From positions 19,194,812 to 19,258,811 of the forward strand of contig NC_037593.1 of the NCBI RefSeq assembly GCF_003073045.1: a DNA stretch of 64,000 bases, in the 5' to 3' direction. Each line of letters opens with the position of its first letter. Position 1 is the first letter of the stretch. A program made the translations under genes and the position numbers. The notes beneath the pieces were generated by a model. The model was given only the letters and a program-made list of their open reading frames with translations, did no database searches and was not told where the DNA came from. The DNA comes from Pomacea canaliculata. Its lineage: Eukaryota; Mollusca; Gastropoda; Architaenioglossa; Ampullariidae. Shown here in pieces: positions 47,301 through 59,078 of this stretch.

Positions 47301-47869
47301 CACTTCATACTCGGCAGAAACACTCTGATGCAACTATTTGTTTACTATTGCTTGCACGCGACGTAAATAAGTCAGGAATGCAGCTACGAACGTTAGTGAA
47401 GTCATACCCGGTGTTCAGCTGTCTGTCTATGACTGAGTAACGCCCTGTTATTAAACTGTCTTTATTAATATGAAATGAACATAAAAAAAAGTCACGAGAT
47501 TTATTTGTATTTATCAGATGAGCATTATGATCGCATAGGTGTATATAAGAGTGTGTGTGTGTGTGTGTGGAAGAAAGAGAATAAAACAGGAGGTAGAGAA
47601 AAAGGCATGAATTTAGCGGAGGGTGGGGGACGAGAAAACACACAAACCTCCAAACACATATAAACACATATCAGACACCCAGAGAAATGTCCACGTGTAT
47701 CTTACACATTTCACGCAGAGCCAACAAGAATATAACTATAATATATTGGTATATTACGGAAAGTTTTCTGGTAATAAAGAAGCCACGGTCTAGTTAATGT
47801 CATACAGAGGGAGTTAAGAACAAAAAGTCCGGTTGCACTGACTTGACAGGACACTGGCGACATCAAACG

Positions 47870-48115
47870 ATCGCCGACCTGTGTTTCCTGCTGATTGGTG
47901 TCCAGTCGTGTAACGGCTACACAACTCGCTTGTCAACACTGCAGTGCCAGTTAAGAGTTCCTGGGTTCGGATCTCGTCTCGCGACACTCTTTGTGACATC
48001 CGTTGACATAGTGGTTTTCTCCGGGTACATAGATTTCCTCCCGTTTCCATCATTCCTCTCCATTCATTGCGCGAAACCTCCTCAAGGTGGAAGCACTTTC
48101 CTGTCAAACCATTCA
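47870..48115 (+). repeat. tRNA-derived SINE
   Basis: A tRNA-like head (GTCGTGTAACGGCTACACAA...) has a B-box GGTTCGGATC at 47964-47973. It is followed by a body ending GCGAAACCTCCTCAAGGTGG and AAGCACTTTCC. The same body and tail occur at 53845-53935 (GTGCGAAATCACCTCAAGAT then GGAAGCACTTTCC), showing a dispersed family. Confidence 0.6.
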
Positions 48116-48949
48116 TAGCAGAGTGTGGCAGTAACGAGACAGGTATTACAATACAAATGAAGCAGTTGTGCGGACTGATACTTTTTTTTTTGTCGTGTCT
48201 CTCAGTGACTAAACACTGTCTTAGCCTCTGTTGTTGTGCCGGCTGTTGTTTGTGACCTTATTAGCACGTGCAGTCCTCGGCTTTGTGTACACGAGCGTTA
48301 CACGGCAACGTCACCTGTCGCGGCACTGTGGGTCAGCTCAGTCATTCTAAGCTTTTCAAACATTTACAGCGATCAAAAAGACAATGTTTGAGGTGTGAAG
48401 GGTTATACCCATGAATGCAAACGAGAGATAGATGTCTCAAAAATGCTGGTCCCCATCCCACCAGGTAGAGTTTGCACCTTGCAGGTAAGTAGGCGGCAGA
48501 AAGGTTGGGCAAGGACGGTATGTACAGACGGAAAGCAAATAAACGGTTTGGACAGAAGGAGGCTTGGCGGAGAGAGAAATGCTGACGACGACCTTACATC
48601 GTGTTAAAAAGGTGTTCTTTCTTTCGTCAATACCCCGTACTCGCTTTCCCTTTCTCCGTCTGTAACTCTGTGTGTGAGAGTGTAAAGAAATGGTAAAGAA
48701 CGCAGAGTGTATGTGAAGAACAGCGAGAGAGAGAGAGAGAAAAAGCATGTTTATCCTTTGTTTAGAAGTGTTCATATATTTTAATTTACTTGACTACATA
48801 CACAGTTATACACGAGGAGGCTGGAAGAAGGAAAGAATTAGTGGATGATGGAAATAATTTATTTCCCTTTATTTCTTTTTATTTTTTGTTGATGTTTATT
48901 AGCTGCCATAAACCAACCAGTGAGTGTGTTTATGTGAATAATATATACT

Positions 48950-49048
48950 ATTTATAAAAATAGGAATGTATGTGAACATCTATGGAAATATTTTTAATAT
49001 CTCATAACCCCTTAAAGGGTGACAGAATAAAGAATCTTGAATCTTGAA
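48950..49048 (+). mobile_element. Probable 3' end of a LINE-type retroelement
   Basis: The segment ends GACAGAATAAAGAATCTTGA followed by a repeat of ATCTTGA. A polyadenylation-like hexamer followed by a short tandem tail is typical of CR1/L2-type LINE 3' ends. No reverse transcriptase is left upstream. Confidence 0.4.
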
Positions 49049-49137
49049 CCTTGCGTGTGAGAGAGATATAGTGTGTGTGTATTTTTTTTTTTTTTTTTTT
49101 TTTGTATTTATAATACAGTTTGAAATTTGTCATTGAA

Positions 49138-49380
49138 GAACTTTCAGAATGTCCAGATGACAGCCCCAGCTCAGCCCTCGCTGACGATGCTGCAGGAGGA
49201 CGTTACGGGAACGTTTGCCGCTTTGTTCTGCTGGCGTCCGCACGGCGCTGTGCAGCACGCTGCGTGGAGAACAATGGCGGGGCTCACGCGCGCCTGGCGT
49301 CGCCTCCACTTCACAGCTGCTCAACCCCCACACCATCCCAACCACCCCACACCTCCCACCCCATGGCCTTGTCCGTCTGA
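49138..49380. other. GC-rich island between the Rho genes
   Basis: A CpG-rich stretch in AT-rich surroundings is open in three overlapping frames (both strands, 84-86 codons). Overlapping open frames like this reflect GC content and do not identify a gene. It might be a regulatory island or worn element. Confidence 0.3.
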
Positions 49381-49440
49381 CCACTAGCTGAGAGGTTCAA
49401 GAAAGAGCTTCATTAAGGTCTAAGTGCTGGCTGTGGGACA

Positions 49441-49690
49441 TTCCTGTTTGTAAAAAGAGAAAGAAAGGATGAGACAAAACAAACAATAAAAAGAAAGAGA
49501 GAATGCATAAAGATAAGAAAAAGAAACAATAAAAGAAAGAAACCAAATGAATAAAGATGAGAGAAAGAAATAATGAATTATGAACGAAAAAAAAGGGGGA
49601 AATGAATGTATCAAGAAAAGAAAGAATGTATGAACAAATAAATGAAAGAAAGAACAAACAAATAATGAAAGAATGAAGAGTGAGATATAA
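49441..49690. repeat. GAAA-rich purine tract
   Basis: About 250 bp of degenerate GAAA/AAAG/AATGA units; almost no pyrimidines other than T on the plus strand. The matching minus-strand ORFs rich in F, S and L are an artefact of this composition. Confidence 0.8.
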
Positions 49691-50258
49691 AGGTGGGAGG
49701 GAGTAAGTTAACAAAAATGTGTTATAAATGTGTACTGAATGTACAGGGAAATTGTTAATGCATCTGAAACGTGACCTGCACAGGTATGTGTATGTGTGTG
49801 TGAATGTAAGAAAAGTTTTTTTATGATCCAAAGTTTTCTATTTTACTGCCCCCAGCACATGGTACGTGTGTGTGTGTGTGTGAATGTGAAAAAGGACCTC
49901 TTTTAATTAACCTTTGTAATTTTATTTACACCAACATGTTTGTCTTGATATGTCTCTGCGGAAGTAAACACCTGGTGACACATTTACTCAATAATTTGAC
50001 CCCCAAACCTCACCTCCTCCCACAAAAAAAAAGACAGGCCGTTTGGTCGCCATTTTTGAATCGTAAAATTTTTGCTTAGTGATTATAAAATTATAAGCAG
50101 AAAAAAACCCCTTTCTATTCAATTGATACATGTAGTTTTCACTATGGTTACATCAAAGTATCATTGCTTTTTGAAAAGAAATCTGTGTTGTGTGTGCATC
50201 ATCTCCCTTTAAATGTGACTAAGTAGCAAAGTTTTCTGAGACATCGGCGGTCATGATC

Positions 50259-50362
50259 ACAAAAAAAAGCAAACAAAAAAAAACAAAAACAAAAAACAAA
50301 CAAACAAAAACAAACAAACAAACAAACAAACAAAAAAAACAAAACAAAACAAAGCAAAAACC
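50259..50362. repeat. Degenerate AAAC-rich tract
   Basis: An almost pure A/C tract of AAAAC and AAAC units. The opposite-strand ORF rich in F, V, C and L arises from it. Confidence 0.85.
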
Positions 50363-51756
50363 AAATGGCTAAACTCATTCCCATGCAGACTGGTGACAAT
50401 ATCCCCAGCAAAGAAAAACAAGGAGCAAGTTTCCCAGCCTTGTAATCTCCACTCTTTGTGCACTTGAGACGAGAACGAGACACATCGGAAGGGCTGGCTT
50501 CAGTGATAACCTTTGAGTCGAGTGCTGAGTATAATTAGACTCTAGAATGTCTTTTCTGTGGAGTCGGCAGTGTCTTGTTTACTTATGTCCAAGGCTGTGA
50601 ACCTCTGAAACTGAGTAGACATCAGGCGCCAAAAAGAAAAAAAAACCCGAAAGAAACGGTTAGCTTTATTGTCTCCACGTGTTTTCGCCCTCGAGCACTC
50701 ATCAAAGATCAAGTAATTTTTCTATTTTTTCTCTCGCCGAGTCACCGAGGGCGTTAGGTCCTCGCCAGGCGTGAAACCCCAACACGCCTTCATTTCTTGA
50801 TTGTTTTTTAAAATTATCTTCATCGTATATACTGCTACAATCAGGTATTTATAAATCATTTCCACTTAACTGTTTCTATTTGATTTTAAGGTATTATCAG
50901 CAAAAGTAATTTTTTAAAAATTTTCAGCAGCTTCTGGACTAATCACCTGAATTAAAGACTTGTCTGTTGTCGACACTTAGGTTTGTGAGAAGATGTTGAC
51001 ATCACTGCTCCGCTTTTTTTGTCTCCCCACCTTGCACAACAGTTTAGGGTACACCAAAATAAAGATGAGGACAGACAGATAAATACACAGACGGATGGAT
51101 GGATAGATACGTAGAATGATAGATATATATATGTAGATAAAGAGAGAGGAATGGTGTAGATAGAAAGATGCTAAATATTTTGTCTTTAGTGATGGTGGTA
51201 GTAAGTTGTCGACGTATACGTAGAAATTTTCATCTTTTCTTTTCCACGTCTCAAAATTTTACTGGGACTGCATTTTATTGCATAACATCATAGCGACAGT
51301 CAATGGACAGCAAAGGAAATAAGAATTTAAAAAGTTACAATGGCAGGCCTGGCATTTGACACTCATCTCCGCCTCTCTGTCTGTGAGAATAGTAATTAGC
51401 CACAGAAAACATGGAGTTGTGAAAACACAGGCAAAGATAGACTAATGACAGTTAATGCTTTTATCTTTTCCTTGAAAAAAAATCACTTCAAAATTTTAAG
51501 TGTACATAGAAATCTTGAAAGAAAAAGGTCATCCAAGAGGTCAAGTGGATTTACAGCCGCGTTAAGTTTCTCTCTCTCTTTTTTTTTTTTTTTTTTTGAG
51601 GCAGTGAGGAGGTGGAGATGGTGAAACAAATTTCGGCCACCAAAGGAGGAAGTAATGTACAGTGACCCGAGGACAGTTATCTCAGTCATTGCAACACAGA
51701 AACGGAAACAAGTTCAAAAATACTTATATTTATACTTCTCAATCATTACCTGTGAT

Positions 51757-51947
51757 CTCTCTCTCACACACACATGTATACACACTCTCTGTCTCTCTCT
51801 CTCACACACACACACATGTATACACACTCTCTGTCTCTCTCTCTCTCACACACACACATGTATACACACTCTCTGTCTCTCTCTCTCTCACACACACACA
51901 TGTATACACACTCTCTGTCTCTCTCTCTCTCACACACACACACACTA
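51757..51947. repeat. Minisatellite of about 41 bp, four copies
   Basis: Four near-identical units contain ACACATGTATACACACTCTC followed by TGTCTCTCTCTCTC. Each unit joins a CT run, a CA run and a conserved ATGTATAC core. The block is followed, after 45 bp, by the long GT tract at 51992. All six frames stay largely open because the unit length is not a multiple of three and lacks stops. Confidence 0.9.
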
Positions 51948-51988
51948 ATCCATTCTTTCCTTTACACGCACACACGCAAAGAACAATA

Positions 51989-51991
<3 letters not shown>

Positions 51992-52063
<72 letters not shown>

Positions 52064-52080
52064 TGTGTAGGTGTGTGTGT
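51992..52080. repeat. Long GT dinucleotide tract
   Basis: About 35 uninterrupted GT units, then GAGTGTGTAG and a further short GT run. It is about 700 bp upstream of the plus-strand Rho start codon, can adopt Z-DNA, and is likely length-polymorphic. Confidence 0.92.
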
Positions 52081-52279
52081 GTGACGGATACACACGTATA
52101 CAAACATACACTCACACATATACTGACAGAAAAAAACGCAAAAACAAACAAACAAAGAAAAACAAAGAAAGAAAGAAAAACAAATAAGGACGAGGAAAAG
52201 AAAGTGAGAGACACTGTATCAGACGCTAAAAGTCACGCTGTGTGTGTTAAGAAGACCAAGCCGGGTTTTTCCCACATTG

Positions 52280-52795
52280 AATAGACTCGAACTGTAAGCA
52301 CAGCCCGCCATGGCGACAGACTGAAGGACCCGAAACTGCGGCAGCGACCGGCGAGTGCGGCTACTGAGTCTGGCGGAACCTGAAACCAAGTGTCGCTTCC
52401 TCGCGCCGTGTCGCCAGCTGGATGGGGATGCCCAGCCGGCCTCTCGCAGGTGTCCTTCACGCACCATCCCCCTCCACTACCTGTCCCCTTCCCCTCCCCA
52501 ACCAACTCCCTAGCCTTTTCTCCTGGCAACGGGAGGGCTGACCCCATCCCCTAAAGCGCCAGCAGATCGCCAAGTCGCAGACCGGAGACCCTCCCCACAA
52601 AACCCCTTCTCCCCCTCCCTCTCTACCCGTCCACTTGAGACTTTCCTGTTCCACTTTTCGTTGCGAGGGTTACATTGGCCGGCCCCAACGGGCTTTGGCA
52701 CACACGTTCTCCTGTTGCCACTTGAGGTCGCGCGGGGCCAACTCGCTCCCATACACCGACTTCAACCTCGCGGCCTCTCTGCTGGCGGCGACAAC
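52280..52795 (+). promoter_or_regulatory. GC-rich promoter and 5' UTR region of the plus-strand Rho gene
   Basis: A sharp shift to GC- and CpG-rich sequence directly precedes the ATG at 52796. No TATA box is visible; an ATTGG (inverted CCAAT) occurs in TTACATTGGCCGGCC near 52672. This fits a CpG-type promoter. The transcription start is not determined. Confidence 0.45.
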
Positions 52796-55700
52796 ATGGC
52801 GGTGGAAGGTGGAGCCGGCGGTGTCGTCTGGGATGAAGCTGCAGGATCCCGGGTTAAGGTTGTGGTGGTAGGGGACGGGGCGGTGGGCAAGACGTCCCTG
52901 CTGGTCAGCTACATCATGGACCGCTTCCCCGCCGAGCACGTCCCCACGGTCTTCGCCAACTATGCCAGTGAGTCCAGACTCGGCTATCCTCGCCTATCCT
53001 CGCCTTGCTGTCCACTGCTCTCAATAGTCTCTCACTAAACTGCACTTCACACACTCTGGTCTCACGCTCGTGTGAAGTCTGTCATTAGATAGGAAGCTTT
53101 CATTGACAATTTCGACAGTTTTAGTAGGCGGGATATTCGGTTAAGAGCCCACCTAATAGTAGGCGATAGGGCGTGGGGGTTATTTATTGTTTTGTAACAG
53201 ACCGGATGATGCCGTAGGCGACATTTTTTTCTCATGACTGATGACTCTCCTGCGTGAATTACTCAACGAACTGCTGTCCCCGATGTCAAGCGAAAGGGTT
53301 CTGATATGATGAATGGCTTCCTCTTGACAGAAAAGAAACAAAAATGTTCTGAGATGGGACACGATTTCAGCTTACAGCTGTTTACCTATTGGAGGTATAA
53401 GATATATTCTTGACGAGCTGTTGTTAAAACTATGTTTACTATTGTTCCTCCACAACTAAAAATTTATGATCATGGTTCGTAGTTACATCATTTGTTTACT
53501 GTGAAGTAAAGGAGGTGCAAGAGTCACTGTTCCTGTATCCGGGGACGGGAACTCCAGACACTCCAGAGACAAGAGGCAAGAGCTCGTGGAGCCTCAGTGA
53601 CACCATCGATAGGGTCTTCACCACTCCCACCCCTTGAATCAGAGTAGTCTAAGACTATAGTCTGTGATGTAATGGTTTTATGAAACAAATTCTTGTTCGC
53701 TTCCTCTCTTGTTTGTTCTGTTTGCAATCATGTTTGCTTACATACGGCTTTACAGCTGCAGCAACATAGGGTGGGACTGTTTCCTGGGGACATCATCACA
53801 GCCTCCGGAGTAGCAAAGCTTTCACTCACCCGAGACCCAACCTTGTGCCTCTGCACACTCCGGTTTCCTCCCTCATCCCTCTCTCCTTTAGTGCGAAATC
53901 ACCTCAAGATGGAAGCACTTTCCCATTTAAGCAAGAAATCAATCAACCAACCGAAAGAACACAGATTACGGGAAGGATGCACACAGACTCGACTCGGTTG
54001 TGTCCTGCCTTTGAGAAAGCAGGGTGCAAATTTTTGCTAAGAGTAACCCGGCATCGCTCGACAATTTTCCTGTCAAACATGTCTGACTACGCCAAGAAAT
54101 ATAGTCACTTTAGTTTCCCTTTCACACAATAATGCAAAATAAATAAATAAAAATTAAAAAATGGTGGCCGTTTGAGCAGTCCAGAATTTATGCTTTTAAA
54201 AACTATTGTAATTAAACGATTCGTCTGTAAAAACAAAATCGTAAGTGAAAATATTTCAGAAAGTATCGAACTAGAATGTTATTTTCAGGATTGCCTAATA
54301 ATTATTAGTAACTATTATTATGGAGTCGTACCGATGTAATCAAGAAAAATTATAAAGCTACTGATAAGCTGAATAATCTAGAACGATATTTTTATTTCTT
54401 CCTGTGTCTATACTTTCTCTTCTGTTTCACTTATTTCCTCTTGCTCAGTTAGTAAGCTATTGTTTAATTTACTGGAAATTGTACAATATTTGTTTTATTG
54501 TTTATCACAGTAAACAATATCTTGTTTAAAAAAAGCCTCGATACAAAGTTTGTGTGTGCATTTGCACATTGAAACAAACTGTGGAGAATGTTTAGCGAAT
54601 GTCCGTGTCTGGCTCCTTACTCTGTCGTTAGCCTGAGGATAGCAAGTTGCTAGACTGCTGCTGACATTCTCTTTATCACTTTATTTAGAAAGTTTCAGAA
54701 ATAGGTGAAAGAAGTTTCGAAAACTCTAGAATAGTACTTGAAGAATCTAAACTGAAATAAGATTTTTATGAGCACGAGCATTTAACAAAACGTAAGAAGA
54801 AAAAATGGATCTTAAATTTATTTTAAATTAGTTACAATTTTGTAACCGTTTTCCCATGTCCGAACTAGAAAAAACTAGCATTACATCCATTTGACGACAC
54901 CTAACAACACAAATAATTACAAATAATTATAGGAAGACATTTATTTTCATGTACTCTTTCCCGGAAACATGAAGTATTGAACTTAAAAACGAACTTTGAT
55001 GGTCTACATCCTGCGTGTTCCCCATTTCCGCCTTCTCGTGGGAAGAGCATTTTCTCGAAATTATTGTGTCAAGTAAGAATATTTATCTTTGTCTCTTTAA
55101 TTAACACACACACACACACACACATTTTTTCAGAATCTATCTTCTTAGTTGAATAAGGCATAGCTGTAATTATAAGATGACCAAGCAACAAGGACGATGT
55201 GCTTCGTACAAAGTCCTTTTTTTATCTTTACCAGTCTATGGGTAAGGTCTTCCAGTTCTCTGCTAGTGCCTGCTAGCACACCGATGTCGTCTGCAAGATC
55301 TGCAAGGCACACATTGAAAATTGGCTGGACACCGATGGAAATGGAAGTGTGGTGGAATCAGAGGGTTTCAGGCATGATCTTCTCCAAAACGTTGAACAGC
55401 ACGAGGGAGAGGATGCACCCTTGAGGGACAGCTACTCTCATGTAAAAGTACTGCGATCCTTGAGCTACTATGCAGCATTTCGATGACTAGGACAAAACCA
55501 TCCTAGATGTTGCATTTTTGCATCACATGGCAAAGCCCCTCTTCCTAGACTCTGTCAAAAGCCTTTTTAACATCAATGAAGTTGTGACAGAGGTCCGACT
55601 AATGCTAAAGATGCTTCTTTATCAGGATTCTCTATCAGGAAATATATTTCAAGAGAAATGTCTATCTTTGAAGTATCTATACGCCAGCCATGCAGACTCC

Positions 55701-58700
55701 GCAAATATCTATGAGCCGGCCGAACAAGTTCCGCGAATATCTATAAATAAAATCCTCAAACATGTGATCACCAGCGAAGACCAGGTGCTGTCAAACTCAG
55801 CAAAACTGACGGAAATGAAAACCGCTGGATACTCCATATGCCCTGCAAGGGATAAGAGTAGATAAATCTTTGCCAGGAATTACTTTACTGTACAAAAACA
55901 TGCGGAAACAAAAGCTGGTAGGTAGTGATGGTCTCCACTGCTTGTGCGCGATGTCCTGTTTCACCCCAGCTGCCGCCAATGCAACGAAACTGGTGCAGGA
56001 AGTAATAATTAAAGGATGTGATCAAAGAATCTGATGGGTTTCTAGCAAAAACCAGGAAGAAATAATGCTAGGAAGCTTACCCTCAACCAGCATATAAGAG
56101 GCTGGTTTCGTTGCGAGGAACAATTTGTCCGACGCAGAACTAAAACCCTAAACCGGATGTACAGAAACGAAGCGAATCTGTCTGAAAGGTTTTCTTAACT
56201 TGACATCGATGTGACATATGGGATAAAGTTTGACAGTTTTTGTATATGAACTTCAATGTATATAATGTGACCAACGCAGCCTCATAACAAAGTTCGCTTT
56301 ACTCAGAGGATCCATAAGGGATGAAACAAGTCATAAGTAATTGCGTAAAGTATTAATGAGAAACCGGAAAATAAGTGGATCCCACGAAGACCTCCTGGCC
56401 ATGCACAGTGAAATAGTATGGGCACAGCTCACTATCATCAGGACGATCCTGCATGGAACAGGGCAAGGAGACGCACGACGAGGCAGACAGAAAAATAAAT
56501 GGCCGCCATTTGTCGCAACCCCTAGGATGGCAGAGAGCTAAGATGGCTAAAGCTGGCTGTAATATGGTTAAGAGCACTTACAGCCAGTCAGGCTAAGAAA
56601 TGATGATAATAATAACCACATGTCAAGCGAACACATTTCTTGGCTTCTCGACTGAGAGCGCATGAGACTTGAAAACAGTTTTCCAGTTAAAAGTCTTTTC
56701 CGTTCCGCTCCAATCAATTCGTCTGGAACAGATCCTGGACAAAGCTGCCTTCTGATTGGTGTGTAGTTGCTATTGCAACCGTTTTGGTTGGTCAATGATA
56801 CGGAACCCGTATGACCAAAGTCTCCGGATCCGGACTACATAGCCGTGCACTGTCCTTATCTGTAGTAACCACAACTTCCTCTGACTTCCTGAATCCCTGA
56901 TAGCGAGTCCGCCCGGTTCTTCTTCGAAATTATATGGCGGTCTGGCCCTGATCCTCTAGCTCTGTCTAATAGATTGAATGCTCTAGTACCAATCTCTTTT
57001 TCTGCAATATTTGTGGATGAAAATTAGGGAGCAAAGGTTATATTTAATATCAGGGTATCAAGAAATGCAGCTTCAAGCAAACGTACTTCTTAGTGTGTGT
57101 ACAAATACAGACTTGACCACTAAGTCTTTAAGGATGCTCTTAAAGACATCTCTTCCAAACATGTTTTTACATGCTTTATGTACATATTCCTATACCAAAC
57201 CATTATTTTAATATTAACACATATTTCTATGTTGCCTGGTTTGATTCTTTTGTAGTGTGATTTTTTTAATGTACCATTGAAACTGATTTAACTACACAAT
57301 ATGAAATTAGAATTAGATGAAATAACACCAGAAAAACCAATAGCAATTTTCAACTTGTCAAGTCAGATCAGTTTAAATGGTACATATGAAGAAAGTGCAC
57401 ACTACAAAGAATGTGAGACTGTATAAACCTGGGGAGTATCAGTAGCAGGTAGCAGTAACACATTGTGTCTCTACCATCCGGAATGTTTCTAACAGATCAC
57501 ATGGCAACATCCTTAGTGAATTCTGTATTAACTTTACGACCACTCTGCATTTGTCTAGCGAGAATGGAAATGAATTGGCTTGAGGATCGATGTTTAAATG
57601 TGGAAATAAGACCTGATATTATATTTTTTGAGCACAATGGAAGCCCATGTTGTGCAAATAATGAAATGAAAAGAGAATTTCATTAAAATGTAATTTATTG
57701 ATCTACACTGTCTCGAGTGTAGTTCCTGGCATTTCCAGCGTTTATTAAATTTTTCCAGTTCTCTTTTTTCCCTCTGTTGTATCTTCTAGTATCACAAAGC
57801 GGGTATGCGTGTGTTTGTGTGTGTGCGCGCGCGCTGGTATGAATGTGCTTCGTTATTTTGTTACAGAGGAGACGATGGTGCTTGGTGAGCATATCCACAT
57901 GTGGCTGTGTGACACAGCGGGCCAGGTAAGCCGAGAAATAAGTTATACAAGTAAACATGAGCAGTGTTCATTCTTTGTTGTAATACGAGATGCATTGACA
58001 ACAATAAACATCAATATGAGGCATCATTATAGGCAGCAATACAAAAATCGAGGACAGCACAGGTTATGCCATGCTTATTAAATACTGTTGTATTATACTT
58101 GGTATTTTTTGTAATATTGTGTAATTTACTGCTGAAGATTTTACATTAATAAAAAGACTCTAAACATCTGAAACTGCAAACAATTTCCTTGTTCTGATGT
58201 CAGCACACAATTTACAGTATTGTTTACTTAAGTGTACTAAATGGGTTGCTTATCATTGATTGTATGATGCACATTATAAGTGCATCTTGTGCAACAGCGC
58301 CCTGGTGTGTGCATGTACGCACATGCAAACACGTCTGTACTTACATGCGTGCGTGCATATTTTTGTGTCTTTGCAGGTGTATGTGTGTTTGCACACATGT
58401 AATTTGCATCCATTTGAGCGCGTGCATTTTTTTTTTTTTTTTTTACATTTATGTGTGCAGGAGGAGTACGATAGGTTGCGGGTGATGGCCTACCCAGACA
58501 CAGGCGTCTTCCTTGTGTGTTTTTCGATCACCGACCCGTCCTCGTTCCACAGCGTGGCTGACAAGTGGTACCCGGAAGTTCACTTTCACTGTCCATCAGC
58601 CCCATGTCTGCTTGTCGCCACCAAGGTATCCACCCGCCCATACCCTTGACGTAGAGAGTCATCGACTATTTCCTTGCTGAATAATAATCACATGTCTGAC

Positions 58701-59078
58701 CAGGGTTATTAAATGTGTGTACCTCCTGCTAACAAATCTTATTTTAGTTTGTATAGTGGTGTGGGGACCTCATGGATCTGCCAGTGATACACCTTTTGAT
58801 ATATATTTTTTGTTTGCAAGCTTGACTTGCGGAGCAGCGAGATGGAGAAAAGCCGCCTGGCTAAAGACGGTTTGCAGATCATCAGTCTGGAGCAGGGGCA
58901 GCAACTCGCGGAGAGGCTGGGCATGCAGGGCTACATGGAGTGCTCGGCCCTGACGCAAGAAGGCCTGTCGGAGGTGTTTGAATTCGCAGCGCGGTTGGCG
59001 TTGTCGTCGGAGGCTACCAGTCAGCGGACACAGAAGTCTTCGTCAGGTTTTAGTTTCAGACGATGCCGAATGCTGTAA
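52796..59078 (+). CDS. Rho-family small GTPase with Ala at the Asp38 effector position (217 aa)
   Basis: Exons 52796-52967, 57867-57925, 58461-58625 and 58821-59078 sum to 654 nt in frame. A 20-residue N-terminal extension is followed by the P-loop GDGAVGKT (26-33), switch [10 protein letters not shown] (49-57), DTAGQ (73-77), G4 TKLD (131-134), G5 ECSAL, and the C-terminus RRCRML with a CAAX-like box (CRML). Key GTP-handling residues (Gly12, Thr35, Gln61 equivalents) are normal. The near-invariant effector Asp in 'VFDNY' is replaced by Ala54 (Asp38 equivalent). Extension length, P-loop numbering and the first two exon lengths (172 and 59 nt) equal those of the minus-strand Rho gene, so the two are paralogues; this one has an extra intron before LDLR. 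The 4.9-kb first intron holds SINE and LINE relics. Confidence 0.93.
53700..53940 (+). repeat. SINE copy in intron 1 of the plus-strand Rho gene
   Basis: The second half (ACACTCCGGTTTCCTCCCTC ... GTGCGAAATCACCTCAAGAT ... AAGCACTTTCC) matches the tail of the SINE at 47870-48115. The head is less clear. It is the same family in the same orientation. Confidence 0.5.
55225..55592 (-). pseudogene. Reverse transcriptase fragment of a LINE, decayed
   Basis: Minus-strand frames contain [13 protein letters not shown], then in shifted frames [25 protein letters not shown], and [20 protein letters not shown]. These are the palm-domain blocks of LINE reverse transcriptases ('FIDFKKAFDRVWH', 'LFNLFLEKIM', and 'FADDI' with the catalytic Asp pair). 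Stops and frameshifts separate them, so it is non-functional. Only the middle of the RT domain remains. It sits antisense in the first intron of the plus-strand Rho gene. Confidence 0.75.
56341..56541 (+). pseudogene. C-terminal fragment of a LINE polyprotein
   Basis: The 66-codon plus-strand frame includes [20 protein letters not shown] followed by KNKW. That resembles the conserved 'TILQGTVEGGRRRGRQRKCW' tail of invertebrate LINE ORF2 proteins. It is in the opposite orientation to the RT fragment at 55225-55592, so two different insertions or an inversion are involved. Confidence 0.5.

Noticed and set aside
47964..47973. Possible tRNA gene
   Set aside because: Only a B-box and a loose A-box are present. 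The flanks do not form acceptor and anticodon stems, and the body continues into a shared SINE tail.
49120..49387. Three overlapping 84-86-codon ORFs
   Set aside because: Open frames on both strands in a GC island are expected by composition; no motif or promoter singles one out.
51655..52214. Overlapping ORFs of 71-140 codons on both strands
   Set aside because: They are translations of CA/CT/GT repeats (HTHVYTLS, VCVCVC patterns) and stay open because the repeats contain no stop.
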